Of a stretch of 64,000 bases of DNA, positions 57,594 to 64,000 are shown in pieces; the stretch's first letter is position 1; each line of letters starts with the position of its first letter. The notes below the pieces were generated by a model. It had not been told where the DNA came from. It saw nothing but the letters and a program-made list of their open reading frames with translations, and searched no databases. The stretch comes from Modestobacter sp. VKM Ac-2982 (GTDB lineage Bacteria; Actinomycetota; Actinomycetes; Mycobacteriales; Geodermatophilaceae), in assembly GCF_026967935.1 (NCBI RefSeq), contig NZ_JAPVBL010000007.1:62001-126000 (forward strand), given 5' to 3'. Made by a program: the position numbers and the translations under genes.

Positions 57594-59132
57594 ATGCGCG
57601 TGCCCTTGACCACCCGTGACTTCCTCGACCGGGCGGAGCTGGTCTACGGCGACCGGCTCGGCGTCGTCGACGAGCCGACCCAGCCGGCGGCCTCGCTGGG
57701 GGAGCTGACCTACCGCGACGTGGCCCGACGGGCCCGGGCGGTCGCCGCCGGGCTGGACGCACTGGGCATCGGCGAGGGGGAGCGGGTGGCGGTGGTCAGC
57801 CACAACTCGGCCCGGCTGCTGGAGCTGCTCTACGCCGTCCCCTCGTTCGGCAGGGTGCTCGTGCCGGTCAACTTCCGGCTGGCGCCCGCGGACTTCGCCT
57901 ACATCGTCGAGCACTGCGGCGCCCGCGTGCTGCTGGCCGACCCGGAGGTGGAGTCGCAGCTGTCCGGCATCGACGTCCCGCACCGGTTCCTGCTGGGTGA
58001 GGAGTACGAGTCCGGGCTCCTCCGGCACGACGCGGAGCCGCGGCCGTGGTCCGCGCCGGACGAGGACGCCACCGCCACGATCAACTACACCAGCGGGACG
58101 ACGGCGCGGCCCAAGGGCGTGCAGATGACCCACCGCAACCTCTGGGTCAACGCCACCACGTTCGGCCTGCACATGCAGGTCAGCGACCGCGACGTCTACC
58201 TGCACACGCTGCCGATGTTCCACTGCAACGGCTGGGGGCTGCCCTACACCGCAGCCGGGGTGGGGGCCACGCAGGTCGCGTTGCGGAAGGTCGACGGCGC
58301 TGAGATCCTCCGCCGGGTCGAGCAGCACGGCGTCACGCTGATGGCCGGGGCGCCCGCCGTCTGGAACGCCGTGCTCGACGCGGCCGCCGACTGGGACGGC
58401 GAGGTGCCCGGGCGGGACCGGGTGCGGATCGTGGTCGCCGGGGCACCGCCGCCCTCGCGCACGATCGCCCGGGTGGAGGAGGAGCTGGGCTGGGAGTTCA
58501 ACCAGATCTACGGGCTCACCGAGACCGCGCCGCTGCTGACGATCAACCGGCCCCGCGCCGAGTACGACGAGATGGACGCGCAGACCCGGGCGCGGGCGCT
58601 CTCCCGGGCCGGGGTGCCGGCGCTGGGCACCCGGATCAGCACGAGCGAGTCCGGCGAGGTCCTGGCCCAGGGCAACACCGTGCTGGCCGGCTACTGGGAG
58701 AACCCGGAGGCCTCCGCCGACGCCCTCGACGGCGGCTGGTTCCACACCGGGGACGGCGGCACCGTCGACGACGCCGGCTTCCTCACCATCTCCGACCGGA
58801 AGAAGGACGTGATCATCTCCGGCGGGGAGAACGTCTCCTCCATCGAGGTGGAGGACGCCGTCTTCAGTCACCCCGCCGTCTCAGAGGTCGCGGTGATCGG
58901 CGTGCCCGACGACCGGTGGGGGGAGATGGTGACCGCACTGGTCGTGCTGGCCGAGGGCGCCACCGCCTCCGAGGCGGACATCATCGCGCACTGCCGGACG
59001 ACGCTGGCCGGCTACAAGGCCCCGAAGCGGGTCGAGTTCCGGGACGGCATCCCGCGCACCGCCACCGGCAAGATCCAGAAGTTCAAGCTGCGCGAGTCCT
59101 TCTGGGCCGACTCCGAGCGCCAGGTGAACTGA
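57594..59132 (+). CDS. AMP-dependent acyl-CoA synthetase (fatty acid or related acid)
   Basis: 512 residues. ANL-superfamily motifs: P-loop YTSGTTARPKG near residue 166, core QIYGLTETAPLL, GWFHTGDGGTVDDAGFLTISDRKKDVIISGGENVSSIEVED, and the C-terminal catalytic Lys in GIPRTATGKIQKFKLRE, the site of Pat/Sir2 control. The PTATGKIQK pattern is the FadD medium-chain-like class. Activates a carboxylic acid to its acyl-CoA; chain length not predictable. Follows the sirtuin gene. Confidence 0.93.
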   Translation: MRVPLTTRDFLDRAELVYGDRLGVVDEPTQPAASLGELTYRDVARRARAVAAGLDALGIGEGERVAVVSHNSARLLELLYAVPSFGRVLVPVNFRLAPADFAYIVEHCGARVLLADPEVESQLSGIDVPHRFLLGEEYESGLLRHDAEPRPWSAPDEDATATINYTSGTTARPKGVQMTHRNLWVNATTFGLHMQVSDRDVYLHTLPMFHCNGWGLPYTAAGVGATQVALRKVDGAEILRRVEQHGVTLMAGAPAVWNAVLDAAADWDGEVPGRDRVRIVVAGAPPPSRTIARVEEELGWEFNQIYGLTETAPLLTINRPRAEYDEMDAQTRARALSRAGVPALGTRISTSESGEVLAQGNTVLAGYWENPEASADALDGGWFHTGDGGTVDDAGFLTISDRKKDVIISGGENVSSIEVEDAVFSHPAVSEVAVIGVPDDRWGEMVTALVVLAEGATASEADIIAHCRTTLAGYKAPKRVEFRDGIPRTATGKIQKFKLRESFWADSERQVN

Positions 59133-59336
59133 AGGCTCCCTGGACGGGGCGGCCCGGCGCTCACCGTGCGTGCTGATCCACCTCACCCCGACGGGGGAGG
59201 TCCCTGCGACGACCCTCAGTCGTTCACCCGATCCGGTCGATGAGCCCGCGAGAGCACACCCGGAGGGGTGTGCCGGGACTGGTCGAGACCGGCGTCGCCG
59301 CACAACCTGGCGCCGGGCAACGGAGGAGTCGGGTTC
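59133..59336 (+). promoter_or_regulatory. 204-nt structured leader upstream of the NlpC/P60 gene
   Basis: Contains a perfect GCACACCC-GGAG-GGGTGTGC hairpin, flanking CCGGTC/GACCGG, and ACCCGA (near 59226) complementary to TCGGGT (next to the start). GGCAACGGAGGAG just before the start resembles part of the c-di-AMP (ydaO) riboswitch that is often found upstream of actinobacterial NlpC/P60 genes, but the other conserved elements are missing by eye. Regarded as an open question. Confidence 0.3.
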
Positions 59337-60734
59337 GTGCACGCACAGGTCGGTACGCAGGTCAGCACAGGACGACGAGCAGGTGCCCGCTGGGTGCAGC
59401 GTGCGCTCGCCGCAGGCACCGTCGTCGCCGCGTGCCTCGTGGTCGCCCCCGGGACGGCCGTGGCCGCACCGACCGACAGCGACATCTCCGCGGCTCAGCG
59501 GGCCCGCGAGGAGGCCGCAGCCCAGGTCGGGGCGATCACCGGTCAGCTGGCCGGCGCCCAGGCCGCGGTCGACGAGGCCCGGATCGGGTCGTTGCTGGCG
59601 CTGCAGGACTACGAGCAGCGGCAGGGCGACTACGACGAGGCGCGCGCCGCCGCCGACGCCGCCCAGGCAGCCGCGGGCCAGGCCGCTGCCGAGGTGGCCG
59701 TGGGCAAGGGCGAGGTCGCCGCCTTCGCCCGGGACAGCTACAAGCAGGGCAGCACCAACCCCGGTGCGCGGGCGCTGATGACCGCCGGTGGACCGGCAGA
59801 GCTGATCGAGCGCGCTGCGCTGCTCGGCGCTGTGGGGGAGCACCGGGTCGACGTCGTCACCGAGCTCACCGTGCTGCAGGAGCAGGCGACCGTCGCCGAG
59901 CAGACCGCCCAGCAGGCGGTCGGCGCGGCCGAGACGTTGAAGACCGAGGCGGAGCAGCTGCTGGCGTCCGCGCAGGAGCAGGAGGTGGCCGCCCGCGAGC
60001 AGGCCGTCGCGCTCGTCGCGCAGCAGGACGCGCTGGAGGCCGAGCTCGAGCAGGCGCAGCAGACGCTGTACGGCCTGGAGGGTGCGCGCCAGGCGGCCGA
60101 GGAGCGGGCGGCGGCCCAGCGGGCCGCGACCCCGGCTCCCGTCCCGGCCCCGGCACCGACGCGCTCGTCGTCCTCCTCGGGCGGCGGCAGCTCGACACCT
60201 GCGCCGGCACCCGCGCCGGCTCCGGTGGCGACGCCCGCGCCCGCCCCGGTGGCGGCTCCCAAGCCCGCACCGGCACCGGCGCCGGCCCCGGTGCCGAACA
60301 ACGCCGGCGCCCCGTCCGGGTCGGCCGTGCAGACCGCCATCGCCGCGGCGAAGACCCAGCAGGGCCTGCCCTACTCCTGGGGGGGTGGCGGCAGCCGCGG
60401 CCCCAGCTACGGCATCCCGCCGGACACCCACATCTGGGGCTTCGACTGCTCGGGGCTGACCGAGTACGCCTACGCCCAGGCCGGGATCGCCATCGGTGGC
60501 ACCAGTCGGGCGCAGTGGGCCCGCTTCAGCGACCGGACGGTGGGCCGCGACGACCTGCAGGCCGGCGACCTGGTGTTCTGGGGGAGCGGCAGCAACTACA
60601 ACTCGATCTACCACGTGGCCCTGTACCTGGGCGGCAACAAGGTCATCCAGGCGCCGCAGAGCGGTGACGTGGTGCGGATCAGCACCATGTGGTTCGGCAG
60701 CGACTACTTCGGCGCCGTGCGCCCCACCGGCTGA
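59337..60734 (+). CDS. secreted NlpC/P60 peptidoglycan endopeptidase (RipA-like)
   Basis: 465 residues, GTG start with GGAGGA 9 nt upstream. Signal peptide: basic N-terminus (GRRAGARWVQR), hydrophobic ALAAGTVVAACLVVAPG, AXA cleavage near AVAA. Residues ~50-265 form a long Ala/Glu/Gln coiled coil; ~275-345 is a Pro/Ala/Ser hinge of PAPAPAP repeats; the C-terminal NlpC/P60 domain has Cys in FDCSGLTEYAYAQ and His in YHVALYLGGNKVIQAP. Such enzymes cut peptidoglycan stems and act in cell separation; the coiled coil is an autoinhibitory or FtsX-contacting domain in RipC/RipA. Immediately upstream of the moxR operon, as in mycobacteria. Confidence 0.93.
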   Translation: MHAQVGTQVSTGRRAGARWVQRALAAGTVVAACLVVAPGTAVAAPTDSDISAAQRAREEAAAQVGAITGQLAGAQAAVDEARIGSLLALQDYEQRQGDYDEARAAADAAQAAAGQAAAEVAVGKGEVAAFARDSYKQGSTNPGARALMTAGGPAELIERAALLGAVGEHRVDVVTELTVLQEQATVAEQTAQQAVGAAETLKTEAEQLLASAQEQEVAAREQAVALVAQQDALEAELEQAQQTLYGLEGARQAAEERAAAQRAATPAPVPAPAPTRSSSSSGGGSSTPAPAPAPAPVATPAPAPVAAPKPAPAPAPAPVPNNAGAPSGSAVQTAIAAAKTQQGLPYSWGGGGSRGPSYGIPPDTHIWGFDCSGLTEYAYAQAGIAIGGTSRAQWARFSDRTVGRDDLQAGDLVFWGSGSNYNSIYHVALYLGGNKVIQAPQSGDVVRISTMWFGSDYFGAVRPTG

Positions 60735-60752
60735 CACCGCGACATCGGGAAG

Positions 60753-60776
60753 GGGCCGGCAGGGCGTTGCCGGCCC
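60753..60776. terminator. hairpin after the NlpC/P60 gene (first of two)
   Basis: GGGCCGGCA / TGCCGGCCC, 9 bp, loop 6 nt. Confidence 0.6.
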
Positions 60777-60786
60777 GCGCAGAAAG

Positions 60787-60820
60787 GCGTCGGGCAGCCA
60801 CGGGGGGAGCTGCCCGACGC
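60787..60820. terminator. hairpin after the NlpC/P60 gene (second of two)
   Basis: Perfect 12-bp stem GCGTCGGGCAGC / GCTGCCCGACGC, 10-nt loop. Together with the preceding hairpin this is a tandem terminator isolating the moxR operon. Confidence 0.75.
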
Positions 60821-60946
60821 GAGCGTCAGGCTAGCAGCCCGGCCGGTCTACGGGCAGGGCCGACGACGCCTGTGGACGGGGTGTCGTGGGCTGCCGGACC
60901 GTGCAGCCGGCGGTGGTCGCACAGCCAGGTGTAGGACACTCGACGC

Positions 60947-62122
60947 GTGACCGCCGCAGGCAGCTCGCCCGCCCCCGAACAGCCCACCCCGCCCTCGGTC
61001 GACGCCGCGCGCCTGGAGCGTGCGCTCTTCGAGATCAAGCGGGTCATCGTCGGCCAGGACCGGTTGGTCGAGCGGATGCTCGTGGGCCTGCTGGCCCGGG
61101 GGCACGTGCTCCTCGAGGGCGTTCCCGGCGTCGCGAAGACCCTCGCCGTGGAGACCCTGGCCACCGTCGTCGGCGGGAAGTTCTCCCGGCTGCAGTTCAC
61201 CCCCGACCTGGTGCCGGCCGACATCATCGGCACCCGCATCTACAAGTCCGGGCAGGACACCTTCGCCACCGAGCTGGGGCCGGTCTTCGCCAACTTCCTG
61301 CTCGCCGACGAGATCAACCGGGCCCCGGCCAAGGTGCAGTCGGCGCTGCTGGAGGTCATGGCCGAGCGGCAGGTCTCCATCGGCGGCGTGACGCACAAGC
61401 TCCCCGACCCGTTCCTGGTGCTGGCCACCCAGAACCCGATCGAGAACGAGGGCGTCTACCCGCTCCCGGAGGCCCAGCGCGACCGCTTCCTGCTCAAGGT
61501 GCTCGTCGACTACCCGAGCCCGGAGGAGGAGCGCGAGATCATCTACCGGATGGGGTCGACCCCGCCGGAGGCGCAGCCGGTGCTGGGGCCCGAGGACGTG
61601 CGCCGGCTGCAGCGCACGGCGTCGGAGGTGTTCGTGCACCACGCGCTGGTCGACTACGTCGTCCGGCTGGTGGTGGCGACCCGGGCGCCGAACGAGCACG
61701 GGATGCCCGACGTCGCCAACTGGGTCTCCTACGGCGCGAGCCCGCGCGCCTCGCTGGGCCTGATCGCCTCCAGCCGTGCGCTGGCGCTGATCCGGGGCCG
61801 GGACTACGTGCTGCCGCAGGACGTGCTGGACGTGACCGGTGACGTGCTTCGGCACCGGCTGGTGCTCTCCTACGACGCGCTGGCCGACGGCGTGCCGGCC
61901 GACCACATCGTCAAGCGGGTGGTGCAGAGCGTGCCGCTGCCGCAGGTCACCCCGCGGCAGCGCGCCGCCGGCTACGGGCCCGGTTCCCCCGGTGGCCCGT
62001 CGGTGCCCGGCTTCGGTGGCCCGTCCTTCGGCCCGTCGCAGGGCAGCCCGAACGGCGCTCCCCAAGGTGCGCCGCAGGGCGGCGGTCGTCCGGACGGCGG
62101 CTTCGGCCCGCAGTCGGTGTGA
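60947..62122 (+). CDS. MoxR-family AAA+ ATPase
   Basis: 391 residues, GTG start. AAA+ core: Walker A EGVPGVAKTLAVE, Walker B FLLADEINRAPAKVQ, sensor 1 LATQNPIENEGVYPLPEAQRDRFL. The C-terminal ~55 residues are Gly/Pro/Ser/Gln-rich and likely disordered. MoxR ATPases are chaperones that mature or activate protein complexes, commonly paired with VWA proteins that bind the target. Overlaps the DUF58 gene by GTGA, forming moxR-DUF58-VWA. In mycobacteria the same order is known (moxR1). Confidence 0.94.
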   Translation: MTAAGSSPAPEQPTPPSVDAARLERALFEIKRVIVGQDRLVERMLVGLLARGHVLLEGVPGVAKTLAVETLATVVGGKFSRLQFTPDLVPADIIGTRIYKSGQDTFATELGPVFANFLLADEINRAPAKVQSALLEVMAERQVSIGGVTHKLPDPFLVLATQNPIENEGVYPLPEAQRDRFLLKVLVDYPSPEEEREIIYRMGSTPPEAQPVLGPEDVRRLQRTASEVFVHHALVDYVVRLVVATRAPNEHGMPDVANWVSYGASPRASLGLIASSRALALIRGRDYVLPQDVLDVTGDVLRHRLVLSYDALADGVPADHIVKRVVQSVPLPQVTPRQRAAGYGPGSPGGPSVPGFGGPSFGPSQGSPNGAPQGAPQGGGRPDGGFGPQSV

Positions 62123-63093
62123 CCGGCCCGGACGACACCGGCCGGGGGCCGGGCGGCGGTGCCCCGCCGCACTTCGGGCCCGGCAGCAACTCGGCGGTGC
62201 TGCTGCGCCGCCTGGAGCTCACCGTCCGCCGCCGGCTGGACGGGCTGTTGCAGGGCGACCACCTGGGCCTGGTGCCGGGCTCGGGCAGCGAGGCCGGTGA
62301 CTCCCGCGCCTACCACCCCGGGGACGACGTCCGCCGGATGGACTGGCCGGTGACCGCGCGCACCCAGGTGCCACACGTCCGCGAGACGATCGCCGACCGG
62401 GAGCTGGAGACCTGGGTGGTCCTGGACCTCTCCGCCAGCCTGGACTTCGGCACCGCCGAGTGCGAGAAGCGGGACCTGGCGATCGCCGGCCTCGCGGCGG
62501 TCAGTCACCTCACCGTGCACGGCGGCAACCGGCTGGGCGCCGTCGTCACCACCGGCGAGCGGGTCGACCGGTACCCGGCCACCCCCGGGCGGCTCGCCGC
62601 GGACCGGCTGCTGCGGTCCGTCGTCGCCACCCCGCGGGCCGGGGCGGGCCGGCGCGGCGACCTCGCCGCCGCACTGGAGTCGCTGCGCCGCCCGCCGCGG
62701 CGGCGCGGGCTGGTCGTCGTCATCTCGGACTTCCTGGGCTCTGATGCGCAGGGCACCGCCGACTGGGAGCGCCCGCTGCGGGGGCTGTCGGCCCGGCACG
62801 ACCTGCTGGCCATCGAGGTCGTCGACCCGCGGGAACTCGAGCTGGCCGACGTGGGCCTGCTGACCGTCGTCGACCCCGAGACCGGGCAGACGCTGGAGGT
62901 GCCCACCGGGAACGCGGAGGTCCGCCGCCGGTTCGCCGAGGGCGCCGCCGCGCAGCGCCGCGAGATCGCCGCCGCCCTGCGCCGGGCCGGTGCCGGGCAC
63001 CTGAGACTGCAGACCGACCGCGACTGGCTGGCCGACGTCGTCCGCTACGTCGCCGACCGCCGGCGCGCCGGCAGTGGAGGGGCCTCCCGATGA
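62119..63093 (+). CDS. DUF58-domain protein (MoxR operon)
   Basis: 324 residues, GTG start. The DUF58 hallmark YHPGDDVRRMDWPVTART lies near residue 65, followed by a VWA-like metal site pattern TWVVLDLSASLDFG with DxSxS (residues ~95-105), an acidic/hydrophobic beta core, and RRRGLVVVISDFLG. The protein is cytoplasmic, likely the partner of MoxR. Stop overlaps the next ATG (ATGA). Confidence 0.93.
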   Translation: MTGPDDTGRGPGGGAPPHFGPGSNSAVLLRRLELTVRRRLDGLLQGDHLGLVPGSGSEAGDSRAYHPGDDVRRMDWPVTARTQVPHVRETIADRELETWVVLDLSASLDFGTAECEKRDLAIAGLAAVSHLTVHGGNRLGAVVTTGERVDRYPATPGRLAADRLLRSVVATPRAGAGRRGDLAAALESLRRPPRRRGLVVVISDFLGSDAQGTADWERPLRGLSARHDLLAIEVVDPRELELADVGLLTVVDPETGQTLEVPTGNAEVRRRFAEGAAAQRREIAAALRRAGAGHLRLQTDRDWLADVVRYVADRRRAGSGGASR

Positions 63094-64000
63094 CCTTCCA
63101 GTCCCCGTGGTGGCTGGCCGGGCTGCTGGCGGTGGTGGCCCTGGTCGGCCTCTACGTGCTGCTGCAGCGGCGCCGCGCCAAGTACGCCGCCCGGTTCACC
63201 AACGTGGCCATGCTCGGTTCGCTGGTGCCCAAGCGGGCCGGGTGGCGCCGGCACGTGGCGTTCGGGCTCGTCGCCCTGGGGCTCGCGGTGCTGGTCGCCT
63301 CGCTGGCGCAGCCGAGCACCGAGGTCCGGGTGCCGCGGGAACGCGCGACGGTGATCATGGCCGTCGACGTCTCGCTGTCGATGCGCGCGACCGACGTCGA
63401 GCCGGACCGTTTCCAGGCCATGCAGCTGGCGGCCGAGGAGTTCGTGGAGGTGCTGCCGGAGCGGATCAACCTGGGGCTGGTCGCCTTCGCCGGGACGGCG
63501 GCCACCCTGGTCACCCCGACCACGGACCGGGAGGAGGTGCGCACCGCGATCGAGAACCTCGAACTCGCCGAGGCGACGGCGATCGGGGACGCGATCTTCA
63601 CCTCGCTCACCGCCATCACCAACTACCAGGCGACGCTGGCCTCGGAGGGGATGGAGGCGCCGCCGGCCCGGATCGTGCTGCTGTCCGACGGGTACAGCAC
63701 CGTGGGCCGGGAGGCGACCCAGGCGATCGACGCCGCCAACGCCGCCTCGGTGCCGGTCTCCACGATCGCGTTCGGCACCGACTACGGGACGCTGGACATC
63801 AACGGCGAGCGGGTGCCGGTGCCGGTCGACCGGGCAACGCTGGAGCAGATCGCCGAGGAGACCGACGGCAGCTACAGCGAGGCGGCCAGCGCCGCGGAGC
63901 TGTCGGAGGTCTTCGAGGACCTGGGCAGCCAGATCGGGTACACCACCGAGCCGCAGGACATCAGCCCGTGGTTCGTCCGCGGCGGCGTGCTGTTCGCGTT
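63090..64000 (+). CDS. VWA-domain membrane protein (BatA-like), 5' part
   Basis: Starts MTFQSPWWLAGLLAVVALVGLYVLLQRRRAKYA; the frame is open to the window end (303 residues seen). Two N-terminal membrane helices (8-26 and ~58-76, HVAFGLVALGLAVLVASLAQP), then a VWA domain with the MIDAS motif AVDVSLSMRATD, Thr in TPTTDR and Asp in LLSDGY, and the acid DYGTLDINGERVPVPVDRATLEQIAEETDG region. Part of the MoxR-DUF58-VWA set involved in stress tolerance/aerotolerance in other bacteria; precise role here unknown. A further membrane helix is expected near its C-terminus. Confidence 0.93.
   Translation, partial: MTFQSPWWLAGLLAVVALVGLYVLLQRRRAKYAARFTNVAMLGSLVPKRAGWRRHVAFGLVALGLAVLVASLAQPSTEVRVPRERATVIMAVDVSLSMRATDVEPDRFQAMQLAAEEFVEVLPERINLGLVAFAGTAATLVTPTTDREEVRTAIENLELAEATAIGDAIFTSLTAITNYQATLASEGMEAPPARIVLLSDGYSTVGREATQAIDAANAASVPVSTIAFGTDYGTLDINGERVPVPVDRATLEQIAEETDGSYSEAASAAELSEVFEDLGSQIGYTTEPQDISPWFVRGGVLFA

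Noticed and set aside
60931-60946. TAGGAC 9 nt before the moxR GTG as leaderless -10
   Set aside because: Last base is C rather than T and the spacing is long; not counted with the nine better sites.

Overview
The window is a very GC-rich, densely coded actinobacterial chromosome segment. Gene order and codon bias suggest Geodermatophilaceae or a near relative (Blastococcus, Modestobacter or Geodermatophilus type), but this is inference and was not tested by any search. GTG and TTG starts are common, many operon genes overlap by 1-4 nt (ATGA, GTGA, TGATG), and intergenic gaps are short. I see no tRNA, rRNA, insertion sequence, prophage or CRISPR array. Almost everything belongs to known core families.

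Layout. 1-10757 is a mixed region: the 3' part of an S9 peptidase, several small uncharacterised proteins, a VOC protein, a metallo-beta-lactamase-fold hydrolase, an amidase, uvrA, a monoglyceride-lipase-like hydrolase, and a CYP152-type P450. 10903-29170 is a conserved block: uvrC-rapZ-yvcK-whiA, then gap-pgk-tpiA, an orphan solute-binding lipoprotein, secG, rbpA, and on the minus strand tkt, tal, zwf, opcA and pgl (the whole pentose-phosphate entry). 29493-31474 has ctaB and ctaA (haem O/A synthesis) converging on a terminator. 31645-34197 is a ClpC-type AAA+ unfoldase. 34271-41253 is a complete iron-sulphur operon, sufR-B-D-Rieske-C-S-U-T, followed by a frameshifted GNAT gene. 41969-51100 carries a large membrane protein, an ABC-F ATPase, a small HTH protein, an enoyl-CoA hydratase, an ABC exporter, a rhodanese and small proteins. 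51108-55487 (minus) is acnA, an atypical SDR and a sirohydrochlorin chelatase-like gene. 55757-64000 has a PAP2-family membrane enzyme, a sirtuin, an acyl-CoA synthetase, an NlpC/P60 cell-wall hydrolase, and the start of a MoxR-DUF58-VWA operon that runs off the end.

From memory, the backbone order (uvrC, rapZ, yvcK, whiA, gap-pgk-tpi-secG, pgl-opcA-zwf-tal-tkt, ctaB/ctaA, suf, ABC-F, acn, NlpC/P60, moxR, DUF58, VWA) is also that of mycobacteria (roughly Rv1420 to Rv1481), so genes outside that list are the lineage-specific insertions.

The most informative signals are regulatory and structural rather than a new gene system. (i) Nine genes have a TANNNT -10 hexamer ending 6-8 nt before the start codon, the signature of leaderless transcripts. 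(ii) uvrC, and less clearly the amidase, carry a DNA-damage promoter layout (TGTCGGTG, 8 nt, TANNNT) like the PafBC/RecA-NDp promoters of mycobacteria. (iii) There are several near-perfect palindromes, including a 38-bp one that encodes the P450 C-terminus and a 53-nt one between whiA and gap. (iv) A copy of the 3' end of the metallo-beta-lactamase gene lies on the far side of the VOC gene. (v) A 14-bp tandem duplication rebuilds the start region of the solute-binding lipoprotein. (vi) The GNAT gene after sufT carries a one-base deletion. I did not find convincing evidence of an undescribed multi-gene system.
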